In this document: positions 1-5,089 of the stretch, piece by piece | How positions within the stretch are numbered: position 1 is the first letter of the stretch | How the letters are laid out: every line of letters begins with the position of its first letter | From: Thermoleophilia bacterium | GTDB taxonomy: Bacteria > Actinomycetota > Thermoleophilia > Gaiellales > SKUG01 | Assembly: GCA_020438525.1 (NCBI GenBank) | Contig: JAGQUL010000272.1 | Coordinates: forward strand, 1 to 5,089 | Direction: 5' to 3' | Length of the DNA: 5,089 nucleotides | Translations under genes and position numbers: made by a program | Notes under the pieces: generated by a model | Told to the model about the DNA's origin: nothing | Database searches by the model: none | The model's input: only the letters and a program-made list of their open reading frames with translations

Positions 1-856
1 GCTGCTCGACCAGCACGCGCAGCGGCTGGCCGATCTCCATCTCGTAGTTGCCGGGGTTCGCGACGTTGCCGCTGAGCGACATCATGCGGGTGCCGGCGCC
101 GTTGCGGCCGGTGCCCTTCGCACCGTAGGTCTCGCCGCCGAGCGCGAGGATCCGCGGGAGCGTGGCGAGCGTCTCGACGTTGTTGAGCAGCGTCGGCGAC
201 TCGTACAGCCCGCTGACCGCCGGGAACGGCGGCTTCACGGTCGGCTGGCCGCGGAACCCGTTGAGCGAGCTCAGCAGCGCGGTCTCCTCGCCGCAGATGT
301 AGGCACCCGCGCCGCGATGCACGATCACGTCGCAGTTCCAGCCGCTGCCGGCGACGTTCTCGCCGACGAGGCCCTTCGCACGAGCCTCCTCCACGGCCTT
401 CATCAGCACCAGCGCGGGCTCGTAGAACTCGCCGCGGATGTAGATGAACGCGTGGTTCGCCCCGATCGCGTGCGCGGCGATCAGGCAGCCCTCCACGAGC
501 ATGTGCGGAAGCCGCTCGATCAGCTCGCGGTCCTTGAAGGTGCTCGGCTCGGACTCGTCGGCGTTGCACACCACGTACTTCGGCTTGGGCGAGTCCTTGG
601 GGATGAAGCTCAGCTTCAGGCCGGTCGGGAATCCGGCGCCGCCGCGGCCGCGGATGTTCGAGGCCTTGACCTCGTCGATCAGCTGGTCGGGGGTCATGCC
701 GAGCGCTCGCTTGAGCTGCTCGTAGCCGCCGGCGGCGACGTAGTCGTCGATGCCCTGCAGGTGCTCGGCGCCCTCGGGGATCATCCCCCAGAGCACGGGC
801 TCGCCGTTGTACGCGGGCCTGGTCTTGGGTGGTGCGGGAGGCTGCGGAGCTGCCAT
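1..856 (-). CDS. nuoF: NADH-quinone oxidoreductase subunit F (NuoF, 51 kDa subunit), 5' part
   Basis: NuoF binds NADH and FMN and passes electrons to cluster N3 at the tip of complex I. The first 285 residues are in the window and the gene runs off the left edge, so roughly the last third is missing. That missing part includes most of the SLBB domain and the CxxCxxC 4Fe-4S region. Visible motifs are the FMN/NADH glycine-rich loop [11 protein letters not shown] (69-79), NADESEP (98-104) and the second glycine-rich loop [13 protein letters not shown] (182-194). The SLBB domain begins near [10 protein letters not shown] (260-269). The first 20 or so residues are a Pro-rich leader that varies in the family. 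In [10 protein letters not shown] the residue after EP is Ser where Gly is usual. The ATG at 854-856 overlaps the nuoE stop by one base (TGATG), and a GAGGG lies nine bases upstream (866-870), supporting coupled translation. Identity is secure. Confidence 0.97.
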   Translation of the reverse strand, partial: MAAPQPPAPPKTRPAYNGEPVLWGMIPEGAEHLQGIDDYVAAGGYEQLKRALGMTPDQLIDEVKASNIRGRGGAGFPTGLKLSFIPKDSPKPKYVVCNADESEPSTFKDRELIERLPHMLVEGCLIAAHAIGANHAFIYIRGEFYEPALVLMKAVEEARAKGLVGENVAGSGWNCDVIVHRGAGAYICGEETALLSSLNGFRGQPTVKPPFPAVSGLYESPTLLNNVETLATLPRILALGGETYGAKGTGRNGAGTRMMSLSGNVANPGNYEMEIGQPLRVLVEQ

Positions 857-1368
857 CAGACCTGTCCCTCGCCTTCGGTCCAGCCCGCGGGCGTCGCCTT
901 GAGCTCCTGCAGCAGCGGCTTGACCTGGCTGCGTTCGAAGAACTCGCGGAAGCGGTTGTTGACCGCGACCGTCGGCGCGGTGCCGCACCCGCCCAGGCAC
1001 TCGACGGTGCGCAGGGTGCAGAACCCGTCGGCGGTGCTCTCGCCGGCGTGCACGCCGAGCTGCTGCTCGAACTCCTCGAGCACGCCGCCGGCGCCGTTGA
1101 GCGCGCAGGCGACGTTGGTGCAGACCTCGATCAGGTGCTTGCCGGCCGGCTGCAGGTGGAACATGTCGTAGAACGAGGCGACCGACTGCGCGAACGCAGG
1201 GGTCGTGTCGAGGGCCTCGGCGACCGCCTCGAATGCCTCGGGGGGCAGCCAGCCGAAATGCTCCTGTGCCAGGTGCAGCGCCGGGATGATCGCGCTCCTG
1301 GAATTCGGGTACTTCGCGGCGACTTCCTCGATGCGCTCCACGAGCGCGTTCGTGCCGTCTGTGGTCAT
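856..1368 (-). CDS. nuoE: NADH-quinone oxidoreductase subunit E (NuoE, 24 kDa subunit)
   Basis: NuoE carries the 2Fe-2S cluster N1a in the NADH-dehydrogenase module of complex I and pairs with NuoF. From the ATG at 1366-1368 the protein has 170 residues, the normal family size. The N-terminal helical part holds the family block [18 protein letters not shown] (about 28-45). The thioredoxin-like ferredoxin part carries the four cluster ligands in the expected spacing: Cys83 and Cys88 (CTNVAC) and Cys124 and Cys128 (CLGGC). All key residues are present. The frame is open up to an ATG at 1413, which would add [15 protein letters not shown] encoded by a repetitive CG tract; this is unlikely to be translated. 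The ATG at 1374 is a reasonable alternative adding two residues. The TGA stop shares its A with the nuoF ATG. The gene follows a gap of about 160 nt, so it may have an additional promoter. Confidence 0.96.
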   Translation of the reverse strand: MTTDGTNALVERIEEVAAKYPNSRSAIIPALHLAQEHFGWLPPEAFEAVAEALDTTPAFAQSVASFYDMFHLQPAGKHLIEVCTNVACALNGAGGVLEEFEQQLGVHAGESTADGFCTLRTVECLGGCGTAPTVAVNNRFREFFERSQVKPLLQELKATPAGWTEGEGQV

Positions 1369-1376
1369 GTTCATGG

Positions 1377-1380
1377 CTCC
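1377..1380 (-). promoter_or_regulatory. Ribosome binding site of nuoE
   Basis: The minus strand reads GGAG here. It lies eight bases before the ATG at 1366-1368 but only two bases before the ATG at 1372-1374, so it favours the inner ATG. A second purine run, GAAGAG (1384-1389), is nine bases before the outer ATG and keeps that start possible. The ATG at 1411-1413, further upstream in the same frame, has no such site. Confidence 0.55.
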
Positions 1381-1443
1381 AAGCTCTTCTCGCGCGCGCG
1401 CACACGCAGGCATGCGCGCAGGGCGCAGGCACGCCGCGACCCT

Positions 1444-1491
1444 ACCGGATTCGCGACACGCGATGGGTAATCCTTCGCGACGGATTCCGGT
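1444..1491. repeat. Imperfect inverted repeat upstream of nuoE
   Basis: The outer arms are ACCGGA (1444-1449) and TCCGGT (1486-1491). The inner arms are two copies of TCGCGA (1451-1456 and 1475-1480). The arms are spaced unequally, with one base between left outer and inner arm and five on the right. Nested at the left is a compact hairpin, TCGCG-ACA-CGCGA (1451-1463). It could be an RNA stem in the nuoE leader or a protein-binding site. In DNA this rich in C and G some inverted repeats arise by chance, so the function is uncertain. Confidence 0.4.
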
Positions 1492-1530
1492 CGGATGATC
1501 GTCGAACGGTTCGCAGCCGTCGTGCGTCCG

Positions 1531-2067
1531 TCACGCACCGCGGCTCAGCCCCACGATGAAGGTCGTATCCGAGTCGCCGGTCGTGGCGGTGACGGAGACC
1601 TTCTCGTCGCCGTCCTCCCACGAGGCGCTGGCGATCGTGGTGCCGTCGGTGTCGATCGTGCTCTTCGCGGTCTCCTTCCAGCCGTCGAGCTGGTCGGCGA
1701 AGTGCTTCACCACGTCGGCCGGGTCCTCGTCGATGGTCGCGTGCACGGTGCTCTGCGTGCCGTCGTCGGAGCCCGTGTCGATCGTGCTCGACGCGACGAT
1801 CGCGGACCCGTCGGGAAGCTCGAGCTCGGCGGGCCAGTCCTTGGGCAGCTCCTTGCTCGTGCTGAAGCTCCCCGAGCCGTCCTTGGACTCGACGCTCACC
1901 GAATCACCGTCGACGTTCACGTCCACGTCGTCGCCGCTCGACTGCTCGATCACCTTCTCCGCGATCTTCTCGCTGGCCTTGTCGGATGCGGAGTCGCAGC
2001 CGGCGAGCAGCATCCCGGCGATCAGGGTGAGCAGTGAGGCGACGACGGTTCGGGCGATGCGGTGCAT
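1531..2067 (-). CDS. Putative lipoprotein of unknown function
   Basis: This is a 178-residue secreted lipoprotein with no function I can assign. The N-terminus is a lipoprotein signal: positively charged MHRIAR, a hydrophobic stretch, then the lipobox LAGC with the lipidated Cys at residue 24. The mature protein would have about 155 residues anchored to the outer face of the membrane. After the Cys comes a short amphipathic stretch (SEKIAEKVIEQ, about 32-42). Next is an acidic DVDVNVDGDSVSVES segment and a globular part starting LPKDWPAELELPDGS (about 74-88). It contains DPADVVKHFADQLDGW (about 115-130) and ends in beta-strand-like alternation. This layout resembles uncharacterised bacterial lipoproteins I recall, but I know no name for it. 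The ATG at 2065-2067 is supported by AAGGAG seven bases upstream. The same frame stays open far upstream into the channel gene, but that part is a shadow. It lies 17 nt after the channel stop, so the two are probably co-expressed. Confidence 0.85.
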   Translation of the reverse strand: MHRIARTVVASLLTLIAGMLLAGCDSASDKASEKIAEKVIEQSSGDDVDVNVDGDSVSVESKDGSGSFSTSKELPKDWPAELELPDGSAIVASSTIDTGSDDGTQSTVHATIDEDPADVVKHFADQLDGWKETAKSTIDTDGTTIASASWEDGDEKVSVTATTGDSDTTFIVGLSRGA

Positions 2068-2074
2068 GGCGTGG

Positions 2075-2080
2075 CTCCTT
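2075..2080 (-). promoter_or_regulatory. Ribosome binding site of the lipoprotein gene
   Basis: The minus strand reads AAGGAG with seven bases before the ATG at 2065-2067. It fixes the start of the lipoprotein in an open frame that otherwise extends more than 800 bases upstream, and the signal peptide begins exactly there. It sits in the 17-nt gap after the channel stop codon. Confidence 0.8.
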
Positions 2081-2084
2081 CGGA

Positions 2085-2984
2085 TCAGCCGTCGGTGCCC
2101 GCGGCTGCGGCGGCAGCGGCGGGCCCGGCGGCGTTGTGCACGACGGTCTGCGGGAACGGAATCTCGATGCCGGCGTCGGCGAGCGCGCGGTGCAGGCGGT
2201 CGACGACCTCGTCGGTGGCGCGCAGCCCGTCGCTGCGCTGCGGGTCGTGCCAGTAGCGCACGAGCAGGTCGACGCTCGACGCGCCGAAGGTGGAGACGAG
2301 CACGTCGGCTGCCGGCTCGGCGACCACCGACGGCGCATCGTTCACGGCGGCGAGGATCACCTCGCGGGCCTTCGCGAGGTCGGTGCCGTACGCGAGCCCG
2401 AGCGGCAGGGTGGTGCGGCGACGCGTCTCGGCCGTGTTGTTGACCACCACTTCCTGCAGCACCATCTTGGCGGGGATCAGCGCGACGGTGCCGTCGAAGC
2501 GGTGCAGCTGCACGTATCGGAAGCCGATGTCGGCCACCGAGCCCAGCTGCTGGCCGATCTCGACCTGGTCGCCGATCACGAACGGTCGGCGCAGCTGCAG
2601 CACCAGTCCGCTCACGAAGTTCTCGAGCGTGTCCTGCATCGCGAATGCGAGCGCGATGCCGCCGATGCCGAGCGCGCCGAACAGCGGGCCGACCTGCACG
2701 CCCAGGTAGAAGAGCGCGTAGATCACCGCGAACGTGATCACCGCGATCTGCACGAGCCGCGCGACCAGGCTGGTGGCGGTCTCGTCGACGGGCACGAGGT
2801 CCGACTTCGATCCGCGCAGGAACACGCGGCGCACGATCCGGCGCACGATCGAGCCGAGCACGAACCCGCCGATCAGGATCCCGAGCGCGACGAACCATTC
2901 GGCGGTGGTGATGTTCCCGGTGACGAAGTCGTCGACCGAGTCGCTGGCGGCCGTGAGCGTGCCGATGCCGCTAGCGATCGACAT
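2085..2984 (-). CDS. MscS-family mechanosensitive ion channel
   Basis: This is a small-conductance mechanosensitive channel of the MscS family, a homoheptameric inner-membrane pore that opens under membrane tension and releases solutes during hypo-osmotic shock. From the ATG at 2982-2984 it has 299 residues, about the size of E. coli MscS. Three hydrophobic segments are visible: about 30-47, 73-96 and the pore-lining third helix from about 100. The third helix is Gly/Ala rich (GALGIGGIALAFAMQD) and ends in LRRPF near 131-135. The beta domain follows (IGDQVEIG, DGTVALIPAK), then the C-terminal alpha/beta domain ending in IEIPFPQTVV (about 273-282). An Ala-rich tail of about 15 residues closes the protein. 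The usual IPN of the beta domain reads IPA. A GTG immediately upstream (2985-2987) is an alternative start. The start overlaps the end of nuoD by 14 nt with no good ribosome binding site, which suggests reinitiation after nuoD. It is not a complex I subunit, and its exact gating type is unknown. Confidence 0.9.
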   Translation of the reverse strand: MSIASGIGTLTAASDSVDDFVTGNITTAEWFVALGILIGGFVLGSIVRRIVRRVFLRGSKSDLVPVDETATSLVARLVQIAVITFAVIYALFYLGVQVGPLFGALGIGGIALAFAMQDTLENFVSGLVLQLRRPFVIGDQVEIGQQLGSVADIGFRYVQLHRFDGTVALIPAKMVLQEVVVNNTAETRRRTTLPLGLAYGTDLAKAREVILAAVNDAPSVVAEPAADVLVSTFGASSVDLLVRYWHDPQRSDGLRATDEVVDRLHRALADAGIEIPFPQTVVHNAAGPAAAAAAAGTDG

Positions 2985-4203
2985 CACCCATCACCGCGTC
3001 GACGGAGCCGACCGTGGCGATCATGTCGGCGACGAGCTCGCCGCCGACCATCGAGCTCACCGCCTGCAGGTTCACGAAGCTCGGGCCGCGCCACTTGACG
3101 CGCCATGGCTTGGTGCCGCCGTCGCTCACGATGTACACGCCGAGCTCGCCGCGCGGGCTCTCGACGGTGGAGTAGACCTCGCCGGCCGGGACCTGGAAGC
3201 CATGCGTGACGAGCTTGAAGTGGTGGATGACCGCCTCCATCGAGGTGTGCAGCTCCTCGCGGGGCGGCAGCACGACCTTGCGATCGTCGGCGATGACCGG
3301 GCCCTCGGGCAGCCCGTCGAGGATCTGGCGGCAGATCCGCACGCTCTCGAACATCTCCTCGATGCGGACGAGGTAGCGGGCGTAGCAGTCGCCGGCGTCG
3401 TTGACCTTGGTCCGCACGTCGAGCTCGCGGTACGCGCCGTAGGGCGCTGCGGTGCGCAGGTCCCAGTCGACGCCGCTCGCGCGCAGGTTCGGACCCGTCG
3501 TGCCGAGCGCGATCGCATCCTCCGCGGACAGGTAGCCGACCCCGATCAGGCGGTCCTTCCAGATCGGGTTCTGGCTGAGCAGGTCGACGTACTGCTCGAA
3601 GCGCGAGGGCAGCTCGTCGAGCAGGTCGCTGCACGCCTGCGCGAACGCCGGGGGGATGTCCTCGAACACGCCACCGACCGCGAAGTAGCGCGGATGCATG
3701 CGGTAGCCGGCGCTCATCTCGAACAGGTCGCTGATCGAGTCGCGCTCGCGGAAGCAGTAGAAGAACGGTGTCATCGCGCCCATCTCGAGCGCGCTCGTGC
3801 CGAGCCACACGAGGTGCGACCAGATCCGGTCGAGCTCCATGAACAGCACGCGCAGCCACTCGGCCCGGCGCGGCACCTGCAGCTGCAGCATCCGCTCGAC
3901 GCCCGACACGTAGGCGTACCCGCCGAAGTAGAACGACAGGTAGTCCATGCGGTCGAAGTACGGGATCGCCTTCCACCAGGTCTTCTGCTCGACGTTCTTC
4001 TCGATGCCGGTGTGGACGTAGCCGATCTGCGGCACGCAGCCGGCGACCTCCTCGCCGTCGAGCAGCAGGTCGAGGCGCAGCACGCCGTGCGTCGACGGGT
4101 GGTTCGGGCCGACGTGCAGCGGCATCAGCTGCTCGCGGATCTCCGCGTCGGTCGGCGGGTGCAGCTCGCTCGGGATGGGAGAGGGGATGCGTGAGGCCGG
4201 CAT
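2971..4203 (-). CDS. nuoD: NADH-quinone oxidoreductase subunit D (NuoD, 49 kDa subunit)
   Basis: NuoD is the 49 kDa subunit of complex I. With NuoB it builds the quinone-reduction site, and it descends from the large subunit of NiFe hydrogenases. The protein has 410 residues, a normal full length. The N-terminal motif HVGPNHPSTHGVLR (about 30-43) contains the conserved quinone-site loop; His39 and Tyr88 (in RMDYL) appear to match the His and Tyr that contact the quinone head group in the Thermus enzyme. Further family blocks are GGVFEDIPP (about 176-184), GPNLRASGVDWDLR and the C-terminal GDVDR, the expected natural end of the family, so it is not truncated. It starts at an ATG one base after the nuoC TGA, with GGGAG ten bases upstream (4214-4218). 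It stops with TAG at 2971-2973, inside the beginning of the following channel gene, which is in another frame. Confidence 0.97.
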   Translation of the reverse strand: MPASRIPSPIPSELHPPTDAEIREQLMPLHVGPNHPSTHGVLRLDLLLDGEEVAGCVPQIGYVHTGIEKNVEQKTWWKAIPYFDRMDYLSFYFGGYAYVSGVERMLQLQVPRRAEWLRVLFMELDRIWSHLVWLGTSALEMGAMTPFFYCFRERDSISDLFEMSAGYRMHPRYFAVGGVFEDIPPAFAQACSDLLDELPSRFEQYVDLLSQNPIWKDRLIGVGYLSAEDAIALGTTGPNLRASGVDWDLRTAAPYGAYRELDVRTKVNDAGDCYARYLVRIEEMFESVRICRQILDGLPEGPVIADDRKVVLPPREELHTSMEAVIHHFKLVTHGFQVPAGEVYSTVESPRGELGVYIVSDGGTKPWRVKWRGPSFVNLQAVSSMVGGELVADMIATVGSVDAVMGDVDR

Positions 4204-4204
4204 G

Positions 4205-4813
4205 TCAGTCGAGCTCCCGTGCCATGTTCGTGAACGTGACCGGCTCGCCGCCGATCGGGTAGTCCTTGCGCAGCGGGTGGCCGACCCAGTCGTCGGGCAT
4301 GATCAGTCGACGCAGGCCCTCGCGACCCGTGAACTCGATCCCGAAGAAATCGAACGCCTCGCGCTCGTGCCAGTCGGCGGTCGGCCAGACGGGGATCAGG
4401 CTCTCGAGCGTCTCGCCCTCGTCGACCCACACCCGCAGCCGAACACGGGGCGCACCCGGCACGAGCTTCGTGGCGATGTAGTCGACGTTGAAGCGCTTGG
4501 GGTGGCCGCCGGAGGTGCTGCCAAGCCGGTCGCAGGGGCTGATGTCGCTCAGCAGCGCGAAGCCTGCTGTGTCGCGCAGCCAGGTCGCGGCGCGCACGAG
4601 CGCGGCCGGAGCGACGGTGACGGTGACCTCGTCACGCCAGAACGTCCAGCCCTGCGCGTCAGCGCCGAGCTCGTCGACGAGCTCGGCGGCCGTCTCGGTC
4701 GCGATCGCGATGCCGCGCTGGTCGACGGTCGTCGTCGGTGCGCTGCCGCGGTGTGCTGCGTCGACCTCCTCGCGCTGCATGTCGAGCGGTGCGATGCCTG
4801 GGGTGGTGCTCAT
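4205..4813 (-). CDS. nuoC: NADH-quinone oxidoreductase subunit C (NuoC, 30 kDa subunit)
   Basis: NuoC is a hydrophilic, cofactor-free complex I subunit that packs against NuoD in the connecting module. The protein has 202 residues. The family signature lies near the C-terminus: [14 protein letters not shown] at about 148-161, then a [13 protein letters not shown] block at about 174-186. The His usually seen after the FxG of this signature is Arg here ([10 protein letters not shown]), a mild deviation. The first 30 or so residues form a variable, Thr/Ala-rich N-terminal extension. I chose the ATG at 4811-4813 because it overlaps the nuoB stop as ATGA and has a strong AAGGAGG ten bases upstream. 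The next in-frame Met (residue 12) has no comparable site. nuoC is separate from nuoD, not fused as in enterobacteria. It ends one nucleotide before the nuoD start. Confidence 0.96.
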   Translation of the reverse strand: MSTTPGIAPLDMQREEVDAAHRGSAPTTTVDQRGIAIATETAAELVDELGADAQGWTFWRDEVTVTVAPAALVRAATWLRDTAGFALLSDISPCDRLGSTSGGHPKRFNVDYIATKLVPGAPRVRLRVWVDEGETLESLIPVWPTADWHEREAFDFFGIEFTGREGLRRLIMPDDWVGHPLRKDYPIGGEPVTFTNMARELD

Positions 4814-5089
4814 GCGAAGAGGCCCTCCTTCGCCTCGCGGCGCTGCTCGAGCCACTGCTCGTAGCGCTCGGCGCTCTCGATCGAGCCGACTTCCTGCAGG
4901 TAGGCCGGCGGCTCGCCGGACTTGATCTTCTTCTGCAGCAGCAGGAAGCCGTGGTTGAGCTGCTCCGGGCGCGGCGGGCAGCCGGGCACGTGCACGTCGA
5001 CCGGCACGACCTTGTCGGCGCCCTGCACCACCGCGTAGTTGCTGAACATGCCGCCGCTGGAGGAGCAGGCGCCCATCGCGATGACCCAC
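4810..5089 (-). CDS. nuoB: NADH-quinone oxidoreductase subunit B (NuoB), 3' part
   Basis: NuoB is a peripheral-arm subunit of complex I. It carries 4Fe-4S cluster N2, the last cluster before quinone, and helps form the quinone pocket with NuoD. Only the C-terminal 92 residues are in the window; the gene enters from the right edge. The visible part begins [15 protein letters not shown] and continues to VPGCPPRPE. The Cys codons at 5065-5067 (MGAC) and 4978-4980 (PGCPP) are two of the N2 ligands by family knowledge. The tandem Cys pair that completes the site would lie upstream, outside the window. The rest is an ordinary charged C-terminal tail ending EGLFA. Its TGA stop overlaps the nuoC start as ATGA, a usual sign of translational coupling. 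A methionine codon at 5074-5076 is internal (the M of MGAC), not a start. Identity is secure; the true start cannot be seen. Confidence 0.97.
   Translation of the reverse strand, partial: WVIAMGACSSSGGMFSNYAVVQGADKVVPVDVHVPGCPPRPEQLNHGFLLLQKKIKSGEPPAYLQEVGSIESAERYEQWLEQRREAKEGLFA
4824..4830 (-). promoter_or_regulatory. Ribosome binding site of nuoC
   Basis: The minus strand reads AAGGAGG here, with ten bases between it and the nuoC ATG at 4811-4813. It lies inside the last codons of nuoB. It supports this start for nuoC and suggests independent initiation in addition to coupling through the ATGA overlap. Confidence 0.75.

Larger units (their letters stand above)
1369..1530. other. Intergenic region between the lipoprotein gene and nuoE
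   Basis: This is the only gap of any size in the window, about 160 nt, in an operon otherwise packed to within 17 nt or overlapping. On the minus strand it contains the 3' flank of the lipoprotein gene, an imperfect inverted repeat (1444-1491), an alternating CG/CA tract (1391-1407) and the nuoE ribosome binding site. I see no U-tract that would make an intrinsic terminator. A TAGGGT (minus strand, 1439-1444) resembles an actinobacterial -10 box, but I cannot find a matching -35 at 17-18 nt. No small gene with a convincing start is visible. Confidence 0.6.

Noticed and set aside
1503..1513. Near-perfect palindrome CGAACGGTTCG downstream of the lipoprotein gene
   Set aside because: The arms are only five bases around one central base, and there is no U-tract or second copy, so it is not a credible terminator; an operator role cannot be supported.
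1531..2898. A long minus-strand frame that would fuse an Arg-rich region to the lipoprotein
   Set aside because: The upstream part is the channel gene read in the wrong frame. The lipoprotein start is fixed by AAGGAG and a signal peptide beginning at 2067.
2034..3098. Plus-strand open frame of 354 codons opposite the channel gene
   Set aside because: It has low-complexity, charge-biased composition and lies opposite a clear MscS coding region; it is a shadow of GC-rich codon bias.
3889..3900. Repeated CTGCAG words in several genes
   Set aside because: They are explained by Leu-Gln codon pairs (CTG CAG) in the proteins and do not form an array.
2734..4194. Plus-strand open frame of 486 codons opposite nuoD and the channel gene
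   Set aside because: It is antisense to two securely identified genes, has an Arg/Asp/Val/His-rich translation typical of the complement of high-GC coding DNA, and shows no recognisable domain.
4205..5089. A 294-codon version of nuoC extending to the right edge
   Set aside because: The extension is nuoB in a shifted frame; the real nuoC begins at 4813 with the ATGA overlap and a strong ribosome binding site.

Overview
This G+C-rich window is an internal slice of a nuo operon, the genes for the proton-pumping NADH:quinone oxidoreductase (respiratory complex I). Every gene I can support lies on the minus strand, so transcription runs from high to low coordinates. The order is nuoB (3' part), nuoC, nuoD, an MscS-type mechanosensitive channel gene, a small lipoprotein gene, nuoE and nuoF (5' part). 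Separate nuoC and nuoD genes, the strong G/C bias and the protein style suggest a high-GC actinobacterium, possibly of the Thermoleophilia/Solirubrobacterales type. That placement is inference from recalled sequence style, not from a search.

The nuo genes look intact and are tightly packed. nuoB and nuoC overlap as ATGA (4 nt), one nucleotide separates nuoC from nuoD, and nuoE and nuoF share one base (TGATG). NuoB, NuoC and NuoD belong to the hydrophilic connecting module, which holds cluster N2 and the quinone site. NuoE and NuoF form the NADH-oxidising end, with a 2Fe-2S cluster, FMN and the NADH site. The expected downstream genes (nuoG onward) and upstream nuoA would lie just outside the window.

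The unusual part is positions 1531-2984, between nuoD and nuoE, where most nuo operons run straight on. It holds two genes that are not complex I subunits: a complete MscS-family channel whose start overlaps the end of nuoD, and, 17 nt further on, a 178-residue Asp/Ser/Thr-rich lipoprotein with a clear lipobox and a strong ribosome binding site. The packing suggests that both are co-transcribed with nuoB-D. They are followed by the only real intergenic gap, about 160 nt (1369-1530). It contains a short hairpin, a longer imperfect inverted repeat and a CG-alternating tract, and may carry a secondary promoter for nuoEF. I see no RNA genes, insertion sequences, CRISPR arrays or tRNA genes.
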